This document shows positions 25,765 to 35,325 of a DNA stretch of 64,000 nt, one piece after another. The translations under genes and the position numbers were made by a program. Position 1 is the stretch's first letter. Each line of letters begins with the position of its first letter. Origin of the DNA: Chryseobacterium indologenes (GTDB lineage Bacteria > Bacteroidota > Bacteroidia > Flavobacteriales > Weeksellaceae); the NCBI GenBank assembly GCA_016025055.1, contig CP065590.1, positions 2,604,001 to 2,668,000 of the forward strand. The letters run 5' to 3'. The notes below the pieces were generated by a model, which was not told where the DNA came from, did no database searches, and saw only the letters and a program-made list of their open reading frames with translations.

Positions 25765-27850
25765 ATGAAATCTTACTCCACTTATTCTTCCCTTTATAAT
25801 TTCTGAGATAATAATTTTTCATGACAAGATTGTCTGGCCTTACCAGTAACGGATCTGCTTCCAGTATTTTCTCAACCGTATTTTTCGTGGTCTTAATAAT
25901 GGCAGAATCTTTTACCAGGTCCAGTCTTTTGAAATCTACCACACCACTTTGTTGTGTTCCCAGAATATCTCCGGGCCCGCGAAGCTGCATGTCAACTTCA
26001 GAGATTTTGAATCCGTCATTGGTCTCTGTCATGGTACGGATACGGGTTCTGCTTTCTTTGCTCAGCTTATCCGAGGTCATCAGAATGCAGTAGCTCTGCT
26101 CTGCACCTCTTCCTACACGGCCCCTGAGCTGATGAAGCTGAGAAAGACCAAATCTTTCCGAACTTTCTATAACCATTACGGAAGCATTAGGTACATTGAC
26201 ACCTACTTCAATAACCGTTGTTGCAACCATGATTTCAGCTTTCCCTGAAGCAAAATACGCCATAGCAGCATCTTTTTCATCGGGTTTCATTTTCCCGTGC
26301 AGCATCGTTACATTATAGTCTGAAAAATAATCCATGACATGCTCAAGACCTTCCATGAGATTCTTGTAATCTAACGTCTCGGATTCCTCAATAAGTGGAT
26401 ATACAAAATAAATCTGTCTGCCTTTTTTAATTTCATCTTTACAGAAATTATATACATACGATCTGTCTTTCTCCCGTCTGTGAGCAGTGATAATGGGTTT
26501 TCTTCCTACAGGCATTTCATCAATAACCGATACATCAAGGTCGGAATAGAAACTCATTGCCAGAGTTCTTGGAATAGGAGTAGCCGTCATCACCAGGATA
26601 TGAGGTGGAATTTTGTTTTTGGCCCAAAGCTTAGCGCGTTGTGCCACACCAAACCTGTGTTGCTCGTCAATGATGGCCAGCCCAAGGTTTTTAAACTTAA
26701 CCTTATCTTCCAAAACAGCGTGAGTTCCCACTAAAATAGAAAGGCTTCCATTTTCCAGTTCTTCATGAATAATTCTTCTTTCTGCTGCCTTTGTGGATCC
26801 GGTTAAAAGGCGAATGTTAACTTCCGTATTTTCAAGCAATTCCTTTATGCCATTATAGTGCTGCTGCGCAAGGATTTCTGTAGGCGCCATAAGGCAGCTT
26901 TGAAATCCATTATCCATGGCAATAAGCATTGTCAGCAAAGCCACCATTGTTTTCCCGGAACCCACATCACCTTGCAGGAGCCTGTTCATCTGGATAGGTT
27001 TTTTCATATCCATACGAATTTCCTTTAAGACTCTTTTTTGCGCATTGGTGAGTTCAAAGGGCAGATGATTTTCATAAAAACCATTGAAATGATCTCCTAT
27101 AATAGGAAAGGGATTACCCAATGACTGCGTTTTATGATGGAGCTTTTTTAAGCCATATCCGAGCTGAAAAAAGAAGGACTCTTCAAACTTTAATCTGAAA
27201 TCTGCTTTTTCAAAATGTTCCATATCCTTTGGGAAATGTACATTCAGAAAGGCATGCTGTCTTGAGATGAATTTAAAAGTTTTCACCATGTATTCCGGAA
27301 AGTTTTCTTCAATCAGATTAGGAATTTCTTTGCATATATTTCTTAATGCATTCTGGAAGAACCTCTGGCTTAATCCTCTTTTGGTTAATTTTTCGGAGCT
27401 CGGGTAAATCGGTTTCAGGCGATTATCACTTTCTTTATTTTCTTCAGCTTCAATCTCCGGGTGGGGCATAGAAAACTGACGGTTAAAAACATTGATTTTT
27501 CCAAAGATATACACCTCACGGTTGATGGGAAGCTGTTCTTTCAGCCATTTTGAATACTGGAACCATACCAGATCCATGCTACCGGTGTCATCATTAAATT
27601 TTGCAGAAAGTCTCTTGGTTTTTCCGGTTTGAATTTCCTGTACCTGGGTGATTTTTCCTTTCAGCTGTATTTCAACACTGGTTTCCTCGTGAAGCTGGGA
27701 GATTTTATAGACTTTGCTTTTATCCAGATACCGGATAGGGTAGAAGTTCAACATATCTTCTACGGTGGATAGGCCCAACACACTTTTTATGAGTTTGGCT
27801 CTTTCCGGACCTATTCCTTTTACATATTCTATGGAGGTTTCTAAAGTCAT
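25763..27850 (-). CDS. recG: ATP-dependent DNA helicase RecG
   Basis: 695 residues from the ATG at 27850; the frame continues upstream but MTLETSIEYVKGIGPERAKL is the typical start. RecG remodels stalled forks and Holliday junctions. The wedge (OB) domain is at about 60-150; Walker A is LLQGDVGSGKTMVAL, the Walker B box is AIIDEQHRFGV, then TATPIPRTLAM and the helicase C motifs MVATTVIEVGVNVPNA and HQLRGRVGRG. The C-terminal RecG region with LRGPGDILGTQQSG is present. Follows the thioredoxin gene with its own terminator between them. Confidence 0.95.
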   Translation of the reverse strand: MTLETSIEYVKGIGPERAKLIKSVLGLSTVEDMLNFYPIRYLDKSKVYKISQLHEETSVEIQLKGKITQVQEIQTGKTKRLSAKFNDDTGSMDLVWFQYSKWLKEQLPINREVYIFGKINVFNRQFSMPHPEIEAEENKESDNRLKPIYPSSEKLTKRGLSQRFFQNALRNICKEIPNLIEENFPEYMVKTFKFISRQHAFLNVHFPKDMEHFEKADFRLKFEESFFFQLGYGLKKLHHKTQSLGNPFPIIGDHFNGFYENHLPFELTNAQKRVLKEIRMDMKKPIQMNRLLQGDVGSGKTMVALLTMLIAMDNGFQSCLMAPTEILAQQHYNGIKELLENTEVNIRLLTGSTKAAERRIIHEELENGSLSILVGTHAVLEDKVKFKNLGLAIIDEQHRFGVAQRAKLWAKNKIPPHILVMTATPIPRTLAMSFYSDLDVSVIDEMPVGRKPIITAHRREKDRSYVYNFCKDEIKKGRQIYFVYPLIEESETLDYKNLMEGLEHVMDYFSDYNVTMLHGKMKPDEKDAAMAYFASGKAEIMVATTVIEVGVNVPNASVMVIESSERFGLSQLHQLRGRVGRGAEQSYCILMTSDKLSKESRTRIRTMTETNDGFKISEVDMQLRGPGDILGTQQSGVVDFKRLDLVKDSAIIKTTKNTVEKILEADPLLVRPDNLVMKNYYLRNYKGKNKWSKIS

Positions 27851-27927
27851 TTTTTTTAAAGATCCGCGATTCCGGACCTGTATTTTTTGAATGGAAAAAC
27901 AAAGGTCCGAATTTCGGGAAAATAAAA

Positions 27928-27950
27928 AAGACTTCAAAAAAATGGAAGTC
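27928..27950 (-). terminator. Terminator of the thioredoxin-family gene
   Basis: On the minus strand AGACTTC pairs with GAAGTCT around a loop of nine bases, followed by a T run. Confidence 0.8.
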
Positions 27951-27983
27951 TGATTTTTTATAAGGTAATCGGAAGTTCGAGTG

Positions 27984-28514
27984 TTAGTCTTTTATTTTGG
28001 ATTTAAATTTCTTCTGGTAATCTTCCCATTGCTCCCGGGTTTTGATTTTTTTAAATACATCTTTTGAGATCAGTTCAAGGTAGGGTTCCAGCTCTTTGGC
28101 CGACAATTCTCCCTGAAGGATGGTGATGGGATCTCCGTGCTCATCCAAAAAAACAGTGCTTGGAACAGCTCCTACATTCATGTATTGGGTAAATTCATGT
28201 AATGAATTTCTGCCTTTATGCTCAGTACCATGGTTGGAAAAAGTTCTTCCAAAGATTTCAAATGATTTTTTTTCTTCTGCATTAAATTTTACAGGATAAT
28301 AATTTTCATTTAAGATCTGAGCAATAATGGGATGTCCGTACGTTTTTTTATCCATTATTTTACATGGGCCACACCAATCTGCATAGAAGTCAATAAGGAT
28401 TTTCTTCGGACTTACTTTTTGTGCTTTTAAAGCTTCGTCTATAGTCATCCATTTTACCTGGGCAAAAGTAAAATTTAATAAAAATAAGAGTGTTATGCTT
28501 AGAATTTTCTTCAT
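27984..28514 (-). CDS. Thioredoxin-family protein, exported
   Basis: 176 residues with signal peptide 1-18 (LNFTFA). The thioredoxin active site WCGPC has Cys48 and Cys51, followed by KKTYGHPIIAQILNENYYPVKF, the arrangement of the thiol:disulfide interchange group (DsbD gamma-like or TlpA-related). A later VGAVPSTVFLDEHGDP has the cis-proline. It likely reduces disulfides in the periplasm. The peptide transporter gene is 42 bases upstream on the same strand. Confidence 0.88.
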   Translation of the reverse strand: MKKILSITLLFLLNFTFAQVKWMTIDEALKAQKVSPKKILIDFYADWCGPCKIMDKKTYGHPIIAQILNENYYPVKFNAEEKKSFEIFGRTFSNHGTEHKGRNSLHEFTQYMNVGAVPSTVFLDEHGDPITILQGELSAKELEPYLELISKDVFKKIKTREQWEDYQKKFKSKIKD

Positions 28515-28556
28515 AATTTGATATTTACGTAAAAATAAGCATAATTACTTATTTTT

Positions 28557-30032
28557 TTATTTTACATCCTGCATTAATTTTTTCACGAGTGATGAAAGCA
28601 ATATTAATACCACTCCGGCAATTAAAGCGTAAATACCCAGTGTTTTATATCCATCTGTATAAGCCAGAAGTTTACTCATATTGGTATTACCTGTATTGGA
28701 TTCAGAGAAACTGGCTCCGATCTTTCCTGCGGCAAACTGCCCGAATGCACTTGCTAAAAACCATAATCCCATCATCATTCCAAACATCTTTTTCGGAGAT
28801 AGTTTAGTGATAATAGACATACCTATCGGACCTAAACAAAGTTCCCCGAAAGTAATGACAAGCCATGTGAAAGTAAATAAGTTAAGAGAAGACTTTCCGT
28901 CTGCTCCTGCAAAATATCTTAAACTATAGAATAAGAAAAACCCGGCGGCCAGAAATAAAAACCCGATTCCGAACTTGTTAATTGTATTAGGTTCAAGTTT
29001 CTTTTTGTTTAAACCAACCCATGCTAAGCCGATAAGAGGGCTGAAGATGATGATAAAAAATGAATTGGCACTATTGTTAATCACATTTGGATCCATCCCA
29101 AATCCCAGCAAATTGTGCACAAGGTTATCTTTTGCAAACAAAGATAAAGACCCGCCACTCTGTTCATATATAGAATTGAAAACAAAATACATGAAAATAA
29201 ATATAAAGGCAGCGATCAGTTTCTTCTGATAAGGAGTTGTTTGCTTTAAGGTTTCTATAATGAAATAGCCTACAGCCGCTACACCGATTAAGTACATGAA
29301 ATAATCTGTAAAGCTTGTATTTTTAACCATGACAAAAATAAGGGGCATACTTAATAATGCACCAATATAGACCAATACTTCACGTAATGTTCTCTTTGAT
29401 TTAGGAATAAATTGCAACGGAGAATCACCGATAGGACCTAATGTCTTTCTGGTAGCAAAAAATGTAATAAGGCCTAAAACCATTACAATGGCAGCTGCAA
29501 GGAAGCACCAAGACCACGAATGGTATTTTCCGAGATAAACACAGAGAGCGCCTCCTAAAAGTCCGCCAATATTGATTCCTGCGTAGAAAAGCCCATATCC
29601 GGCATCTCTTCTCGGGTCATCCTCTTTGTAAAGTTCGCCTACCATAGAAGAAATATTCGGTTTGAAAAACCCGGTACCTATAATGGAACAGGTAATTCCG
29701 AAATAAAAGAAATCGTGTGGAGAAAGAGCGATAATCAGATTACCGACAGCCATAATAAGTCCTCCAAAAACGAGAGATTTTTTAAAACCTAAGATTTTAT
29801 CAGCAAAAATCCCTCCTATGAAAGTAAAGGCGTAAATGAAAGCCTGTATGGCTCCATATTGTAAATTGGCTTTGTCTTCCAATAATCCTAATTGGTCTAC
29901 CATAAAAATAGTAAGGACACCACGCATTCCATAAAAACAGAAACGTTCCCACATTTCAATGGTGAATAAGGTCCAAAGTTGTTTTGGATACTTGCCTTTA
30001 AAGTCTTGTATTTCTTCTAGAGTTAAGCTCAT
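28557..30032 (-). CDS. POT/PTR2 family peptide transporter, first of three
   Basis: 491 residues with about 12-14 membrane helices. It brings di- and tripeptides in with protons. The family ExxER motif is at Glu26 to Arg30 (EMWERFCFYG), and the GFFKPNISSMVGELY and FYAGINIGGLLGG segments are POT signatures. The shape NTIYSEQSGGSLSLFA is present later. It is followed by the thioredoxin gene and preceded by a YhcG-type gene, 23 bases away. Related copies are at 31.1-32.9 kb and 33.0-34.7 kb. Confidence 0.92.
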   Translation of the reverse strand: MSLTLEEIQDFKGKYPKQLWTLFTIEMWERFCFYGMRGVLTIFMVDQLGLLEDKANLQYGAIQAFIYAFTFIGGIFADKILGFKKSLVFGGLIMAVGNLIIALSPHDFFYFGITCSIIGTGFFKPNISSMVGELYKEDDPRRDAGYGLFYAGINIGGLLGGALCVYLGKYHSWSWCFLAAAIVMVLGLITFFATRKTLGPIGDSPLQFIPKSKRTLREVLVYIGALLSMPLIFVMVKNTSFTDYFMYLIGVAAVGYFIIETLKQTTPYQKKLIAAFIFIFMYFVFNSIYEQSGGSLSLFAKDNLVHNLLGFGMDPNVINNSANSFFIIIFSPLIGLAWVGLNKKKLEPNTINKFGIGFLFLAAGFFLFYSLRYFAGADGKSSLNLFTFTWLVITFGELCLGPIGMSIITKLSPKKMFGMMMGLWFLASAFGQFAAGKIGASFSESNTGNTNMSKLLAYTDGYKTLGIYALIAGVVLILLSSLVKKLMQDVK

Positions 30033-30055
30033 AGCGCTATATGATTAAGTTTTAG

Positions 30056-31048
30056 TTAAGGGGTTTTATTTTCCTGATCCAGTTCAAAACGAATTCTGTC
30101 CTGATCAATAAGTTGTTTTAATTCTTCTTCTTTTGGGAGATACAGCAGGTATTTGCTGGCGAATAAATTGTTTTTATCATTGAGTACGGAATATTTTACG
30201 ATTGTTTCATCTTTTTCAGAACAGAGTAAAATTCCGATAGTGGGATTATCTCCTTCACCACGTTTCATATCATCATACATTCTTACGTACATATCAATTT
30301 GCCCGATGTCCTGGTGAGACAGTTCGCCAGTTTTCAGGTCGATGATTACAAAACATTTTAGGATGTAATTATAAAAAACCAGATCGATATAAAAGTCTGA
30401 GGTATCAGTAGAGATATGTTGTTGCCTGGCAACAAAAGCGAATCCTTTTCCAAATTCCAGTAAAAACTTTTGAATATGGTCGATGATGGCGGTTTCAATT
30501 TCTTTTTCTGAAAACTGTTCATCAACTTTTAAACCGAGAAATTCAAAAATATAAGGATCTTTTAAAACACTGTGGATACTTTCAGTTGAAGTTTTTTTAT
30601 GTTTTAAAACTCTTTCGTAGGCAAGTGAACTGATCTGTCTTTTTAAATCTCTTACATTCCAGTTATTTTGTACAGCTTCATTGAGATAATATTCTCTCTT
30701 GGATTTATCATCCTGACTTGAAAGCAGTCGGTAGTGCGACCAGCTCAATTGTTGAGACAATGTGTCAACAATTGGGAAAGCGGTATAAAACTTACGCATA
30801 TTGGAAAGATTTGTGTAATCAAAACCTTTTCCAAACTCCAGAGTCAGTTTTTGTGAAAGATTCTTTAAGGTGTATTTTCCATATTCCGCACGTTCTTTTC
30901 CTTGCTGCTCATTTTCAACAATCAGTTTTCCGATTTGCCAATAGGTAAGCAATAGCGTAGAATTCGCTATCCGAAAAACTTTTTCGCGCGATTGCCTAAC
31001 AATTTCCTTTACGGACTGGAATAAAGAATCTTCGGAAATTTCCATCAT
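30056..31048 (-). CDS. YhcG/DUF1016 family PD-(D/E)XK nuclease-domain protein
   Basis: 330 residues. The N-terminal half is the DUF1016 helical part (VFRIANSTLLLTYWQIGKLI, GKYTLKNLSQKLTLEFGKGF, SWSHYRLL) and the C-terminal half the nuclease fold, with Asp222 (FYIDLVFYN) and Asp237-x-Lys239 (VIIDLKTGEL) forming the core. Members of this family are implicated in DNA repair or defence in several bacteria; its role here is unknown. It sits between two POT transporter genes without an evident partner, and a terminator separates it from the upstream one. Start is the first of two adjacent ATGs. Confidence 0.85.
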   Translation of the reverse strand: MMEISEDSLFQSVKEIVRQSREKVFRIANSTLLLTYWQIGKLIVENEQQGKERAEYGKYTLKNLSQKLTLEFGKGFDYTNLSNMRKFYTAFPIVDTLSQQLSWSHYRLLSSQDDKSKREYYLNEAVQNNWNVRDLKRQISSLAYERVLKHKKTSTESIHSVLKDPYIFEFLGLKVDEQFSEKEIETAIIDHIQKFLLEFGKGFAFVARQQHISTDTSDFYIDLVFYNYILKCFVIIDLKTGELSHQDIGQIDMYVRMYDDMKRGEGDNPTIGILLCSEKDETIVKYSVLNDKNNLFASKYLLYLPKEEELKQLIDQDRIRFELDQENKTP

Positions 31049-31060
31049 ACGAAAATAAAA

Positions 31061-31086
31061 AAAACCTCTGACTTAGCAGAGGTTTT
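31061..31086. terminator. Terminator of the second POT gene
   Basis: AAAACCTCTG pairs with CAGAGGTTTT around ACTTAG; A and T flanks make it usable in both directions. It separates the POT gene at 31108 from the nuclease-domain gene. Confidence 0.8.
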
Positions 31087-31107
31087 ATTCATATTTTGTT
31101 AATGCTG

Positions 31108-32862
31108 CTAGTTGACACCGTGCATCATTTTCTTTAAGATCGGCGACAGTAGACCTAAGATTACTGAAGCAATACCACAAAGTACCACAAACACCATGAA
31201 GAATTCAAATAAGTTATGAATCTCAAATCCCACAAAACTAGGGTTGTGTAACGGTAGCTGTGCTTTTTCAAATGCTGCAATCTGATCAGCATTTAAAGTA
31301 ATTTTTTTATCTAAAACATCCTGTAAGTTAACTCCGATTTCCTGAGCTTTCTTAAATTTATCACCTGTTGCAGGGATAAGTGCTCCTAATGAACCTGCCA
31401 ATGCGTATCCGGCAGCATTAGAGATAAAGAAAACACCATATAGCAATGAAGCAAATCTTTTTGGAGCCAGTTTACCTACCAGCGAAAGCCCGATTGGTGA
31501 TAAACAAAGCTCACCACAAGTCTGGATGAAATATAAAAGCATCAACCATTTGATTGCCAATAAACCGGAGTTTCCTAGATCTTTTACATTATGTGCAATG
31601 ATGAAATAAGAAAGAGCAATTAATGCAAGCCCCATCGCTTGTTTGAATGGAGATACCGGCTCTTTTCCTTTTGCTCTAAGCTTATCCCAACATAAACTGA
31701 AAGGAACCGCTAGTAGAACTACAAAAATTCCGTTAAATATCTGAACCATTGATGGTGGCATATTCCATCCAAAAATATTTCTGTCTGTCTGGTTATCTGC
31801 AATAAACGTTAATGAAGAACCTGCCTGTTCGAAAGCTGCCCAGAAAAAGATGATGAAAAAAGAAACGATATAAATGACCCAAATTCTTTGTCTTTCTACC
31901 TTGTTTTCAGCTGAAGACATAATTAAGAAAGCTAATGAAATACCTGCTGCATAGATGAAAGGATAGATAATCCCTTTGATCATCTGTCCCATTTCCACAG
32001 AGTTGAATCCGAGTTCTCCTACCAATAAATATCTGAATACAAAGAAGAGAACAACAAAAATTGCTATTGTAGCTCCCAGGAAAGCACCCGAAAATTTTGC
32101 TGTCTGAGATTCTCCTTCTTCAAAATCTGCAGTGGTATTGTTCTTTGGTAATCCTCCGATAGGCCTTCCTTCAGGAGTTACTACATATTTATTTTTAAGA
32201 ATGAAGAATGTAACTGTTCCGATTACCATCGCAATGGAAGCTGCCAAGAACCCCCATTTGAAAGCAAAAATATCTCTTACACCGGTCGTAGCATCCTTTA
32301 CGTCTCCTACATAAGGACAGATAAACTGGCCAAGGAATGCTCCGATGTTGATCCCCATATAGAAAATAGTGAATGCAGAATCCAGCTTAGATTTTTCCTG
32401 TTTTGGATATAGACTTCCCACCATTGAGGAAATATTCGGTTTGAAAAATCCATTACCAAAGATGATAACAAATAAAGCCAGCCACATAATCAGTTTAGCA
32501 CTTCCGATATCCGCAGAGAAAGTAGATGCACTGATAAATAATAAAAACTGTCCGATGGCCATTAGGGATCCTCCCACAATAATGGCAAATCTGTTTCCGA
32601 TATATTTATCGGCAATAAATCCTCCCAAAAGCGGAGTAAGATAACATAAAGCTAAAAATCCACCATAGATGATTGCAGCATCTGCTTCTTTTATTAATAA
32701 GGAATTTACCATAAAGAGCGTTAAAAGTGCTCTCATTCCATAAAAGTTGAAACGCTCCCACATTTCCGTTCCGAAAAGAACCCATAATCCCTTTGGATGT
32801 CTGGAATTCTTATTCTCCACAAATTCATCCGGTTTCGGACTTAATGCTTCAATATTATCCAT
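31108..32862 (-). CDS. POT/PTR2 family peptide transporter, second of three
   Basis: 584 residues, longer than the first copy, with 12-14 helices and an N-terminal extension of about 25 residues. ExxER lies at Glu33-Arg37 (EMWERFNFYG), followed by GGFIADKYIGNRFAI, NGFFKPNISSMVGSLYP and FYMGINIGAFLGQFICPYVG. The later FWAAFEQAGSSLTF segment also fits. Imports small peptides with protons. A promoter (TTG, 19 bases, TATATTTG) precedes it, so it is transcribed independently. Confidence 0.92.
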   Translation of the reverse strand: MDNIEALSPKPDEFVENKNSRHPKGLWVLFGTEMWERFNFYGMRALLTLFMVNSLLIKEADAAIIYGGFLALCYLTPLLGGFIADKYIGNRFAIIVGGSLMAIGQFLLFISASTFSADIGSAKLIMWLALFVIIFGNGFFKPNISSMVGSLYPKQEKSKLDSAFTIFYMGINIGAFLGQFICPYVGDVKDATTGVRDIFAFKWGFLAASIAMVIGTVTFFILKNKYVVTPEGRPIGGLPKNNTTADFEEGESQTAKFSGAFLGATIAIFVVLFFVFRYLLVGELGFNSVEMGQMIKGIIYPFIYAAGISLAFLIMSSAENKVERQRIWVIYIVSFFIIFFWAAFEQAGSSLTFIADNQTDRNIFGWNMPPSMVQIFNGIFVVLLAVPFSLCWDKLRAKGKEPVSPFKQAMGLALIALSYFIIAHNVKDLGNSGLLAIKWLMLLYFIQTCGELCLSPIGLSLVGKLAPKRFASLLYGVFFISNAAGYALAGSLGALIPATGDKFKKAQEIGVNLQDVLDKKITLNADQIAAFEKAQLPLHNPSFVGFEIHNLFEFFMVFVVLCGIASVILGLLSPILKKMMHGVN

Positions 32863-32890
32863 TTCTATTGTTAATTTTTGTTAAGACTGA

Positions 32891-32920
32891 CAAATATAGT
32901 TTATTTTGGGTTTTTGGCAA
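32891..32920 (-). promoter_or_regulatory. Bacteroidetes promoter of the second POT gene
   Basis: On the minus strand TTG (32920-32918), 19 bases, then TATATTTG (32898-32891): both elements of the Bacteroidetes promoter at the expected distance, 29 bases before the start codon. Confidence 0.65.
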
Positions 32921-32947
32921 GTTTTTAATTTTATTTTTAAATAAAAA

Positions 32948-32971
32948 AGCTGCGGAACCGGTCCACAGCTT
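32948..32971 (-). terminator. Terminator of the third POT gene
   Basis: On the minus strand AAGCTGTGG pairs with CCGCAGCTT around ACCGGTT, followed by a T run. Confidence 0.85.
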
Positions 32972-32995
32972 GATATTTGTTATAGATATAAAGGA

Positions 32996-34650
32996 TTAAT
33001 GTCCTTTTTCTTTCATGATTTTATTTAATCTTTTCAACATAGAAAGGCCTAATAGTGTAGCAAATATTAACAAACCGAAATTTACAAGAAAATAATTCGT
33101 CTTGTTTTCATAGCTGTACCACGTACTGGCAAGGATTCCTGAAAGTTTGTTTCCTACAGAGTTGGCCAGAAAAAAACCACCCATCATCAATGCTGTAATT
33201 CTGGCTGGTGAAAGCTTTGAAACAAAGGAAAGTCCCATTGGTGAAAGGCATAATTCGCCGATAGTAATTACCCCGTAGCTGGCAACAAGCCATAAAGGAG
33301 AAACTTTTACCGATCCATTATCTCCGGCCATTACAGCAAGAACCATTACCAGGCATGATAAGCCTGAAATAAATAACCCCAGAACAATCTTCGTAGGAGT
33401 TAAAGGCTCTTTTCCTTTTCTTCTCAGCAATGCCCAGAACCCGACGATCACCGGAGTCAGTGCGATTACCCAGAATGGATTAATAGACTGGAAAAGTTCT
33501 GTATTGTATAAGTATACTTTATTTTCAGGGTTCTTTTCTAAGACAGCACGTTGTTCCGGAGATATATTTTTAAAATAAACATCTTTGCCTGTTTCTTTTT
33601 AGTATCACCATTTTCATCCTTCTGAGATCTGAACTGATTATCGTAAACCGGAGTTTCTTTGTCTTCATAGCTCTTGCCATCCACCATATAGATACCTTCT
33701 AATGGTTTTTCCAGGGAAGCAGGAACACTTCTGTCGGTGTAATAATTTGCCCATCTTGTCAGTGCAGTACCATTTTGTTTGAATACAGCCCAGAAGAACA
33801 TACTGATCAAAAAGACAGACAACAATGCTCCGATTGAAGCTTTTTCCTCAGGTTTAGCCTTGAAATAAAGGGAAGCATAAAAGTAAATAACAGGAATACA
33901 GGCGAAAATAAAAGCGTCAGTACTGTCACTTCCAAAAATATTGTTCGGAATAAACCAGCCGATTGCTCCTGCTGCAATAGCGGGAACAAATACTTTGATA
34001 AGGATCTCTGAAAGCTTAGTATCTCCTTCCTGTACCGGCTTCATCTGAGCGGCGTGGAGATAATGTTTTCTACCGATGGTAAAAATAACCATACCGATCA
34101 GCATTCCTACTCCGGCAGTAATGAAAGCTTCACCCCAACCGAATTTATTACGCATGAATGCTGCAATAATATTACAGATAAACGCTCCGATATTGATTCC
34201 CATGTAAAAAATATTATACCCGGAATCTTTGTTGGCTTTATAAGGTTCTTCAGAATATAGATTTCCCAGAAGGGTTGAGATAGTAGGCTTAAAGAAACCA
34301 TTTCCGATAATAATTAATGCTAAAGAAGTATAAAATAAAGGTAGATCTTTGAAAACTCCCATTCCGATATATCCTGCAGCCATTAAAAAACCACCCAGAT
34401 AGATCGATTTTATATATCCTAAAACCCTGTCTGCCAAGAAACCTCCAATAAAAGGAGTAAGATAAGTCAATGCAATATAAGTCCCGAAAATGTCATCGGC
34501 GGTTTTATCCGGTAATCCAAGGCCTCCTTTCATACCGGCAGGCTCGATAACATACAAAACAAAGATTCCAAGAATCAGGTAATACCCGAAACGCTCCCAC
34601 ATTTCTGTAAAAAAGAGAAAAGGCAGCCCTTTAGGATGTTTAGTCTTCAT
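32996..34650 (-). pseudogene. POT/PTR2 family peptide transporter, third copy, frameshifted
   Basis: From the ATG at 34650 (a TTG at 34674 overlaps the -7 box and is not the start) the text reads MKTKHPKGLPFLFFTEMWER, with the ExxER motif at Glu16-Arg20, and NGFFKPTISTLLGNLYSEE. The frame breaks at a minus-strand A5 run (33596-33600): as written it turns into KKKQAKMFILKIYL and stops at 33538. With a sixth A it continues KKETGKDVYFKNISPEQRAVLE into the remainder, including NPFWVIALTPVIVGFWALL. The restored length is 551 residues. A missing base in the sequence is likely. Confidence 0.88.
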
Positions 34651-34671
34651 ATAATCAATTTTCAAATTTCC

Positions 34672-34679
34672 CAAAATTA
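34672..34679 (-). promoter_or_regulatory. -7 box of the third POT gene
   Basis: On the minus strand TAATTTTG matches TAnnTTTG, 21 bases before the ATG at 34650. Confidence 0.5.
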
Positions 34680-34742
34680 GGTTTTTAATTTTAATTGATA
34701 AAATAAATAATCATTGAGTAAACGATTAATGAAATAAATATA

Positions 34743-34771
34743 AAAACCTCTTGTTGTTGACAAGAGGTTTA
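34743..34771 (-). terminator. Terminator of the XRE regulator gene
   Basis: On the minus strand AAACCTCTTGT pairs with ACAAGAGGTTT around CAACA, then TTTATATT. Just after the regulator stop. Confidence 0.8.
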
Positions 34772-34794
34772 TTGTTTTATATGTAATTAGATTT

Positions 34795-35175
34795 TTATTT
34801 ATTTGATTTCATTTTCAATTCTTGGTTTTCTTTCTTTAGAATTTCATTTTGCTCTTTTAGTATAGCAATGTAATCTTGTAGGTTTTCTAATAAGGAGCTA
34901 GGAATATTAAAATGTTGATTGTAATAGTTTCCAGAATTGTCATTAAATGTCGAATTATCATTGTGTACTATTCTCAATTCTTTCTCTTCCTTAATATCTT
35001 CAACCGGAACTTCAAGAGCTGCAGCCAATTTTTGCCATTCCTCATCATGAATTCTTACCTCCCCACGTTCTTTGCGGGAATAATTAGATGGATCTGTTGA
35101 TAGTATTTTAGCCATTTTTTCTTGGGATATACCTTTTTGTTTACGTAAATTTCTAAGTTTTTCTTGAACCATCAT
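34795..35175 (-). CDS. XRE-type helix-turn-helix regulator with coiled-coil tail
   Basis: 126 residues. Residues about 5-62 are the XRE helix-turn-helix (LRNLRKQKGISQEKMAKILS, then STDPSNYSRKERGE and WQKLAAALEVPVEDI). The last ~35 residues form a coiled coil (LQDYIAILKEQNEILKKENQ), likely for dimer formation. A polar middle (NDNSTFNDNSGNYYNQ) links them. It is divergent from the Cys-rich precursor gene, with 150 bases between their starts, so it is the natural candidate regulator of that locus. A set of TGCA-rich repeats (TGCAAAATATGCATTTATT) lies in the shared promoter region and could be its operator (inference). Confidence 0.88.
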   Translation of the reverse strand: MMVQEKLRNLRKQKGISQEKMAKILSTDPSNYSRKERGEVRIHDEEWQKLAAALEVPVEDIKEEKELRIVHNDNSTFNDNSGNYYNQHFNIPSSLLENLQDYIAILKEQNEILKKENQELKMKSNK

Positions 35176-35275
35176 TTTAAATGTTTTTTACAAATGTGCA
35201 AAATATGCATTTATTCTGCAAGAAAATTACAATAAAATTGCATTGGTTATTTCACTGTTGTTTGATTTTTATTTT

Positions 35276-35283
35276 TAGCTTTG
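35276..35283 (+). promoter_or_regulatory. -7 box of the Cys-rich precursor gene
   Basis: TAGCTTTG matches TAnnTTTG, 42 bases before the precursor ATG. A TTG at 35258-35260 is 15 bases upstream, slightly closer than ideal. Confidence 0.5.
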
Positions 35284-35325
35284 GCAATGTCAATAGTGAC
35301 ATAAAATCATTCTAAAAAAAACATC

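Noticed and set aside
25763..34650. Possible defence island around the nuclease-domain gene
   Set aside because: The neighbours are peptide transporters, recG and a thioredoxin, none of which is a known defence partner.
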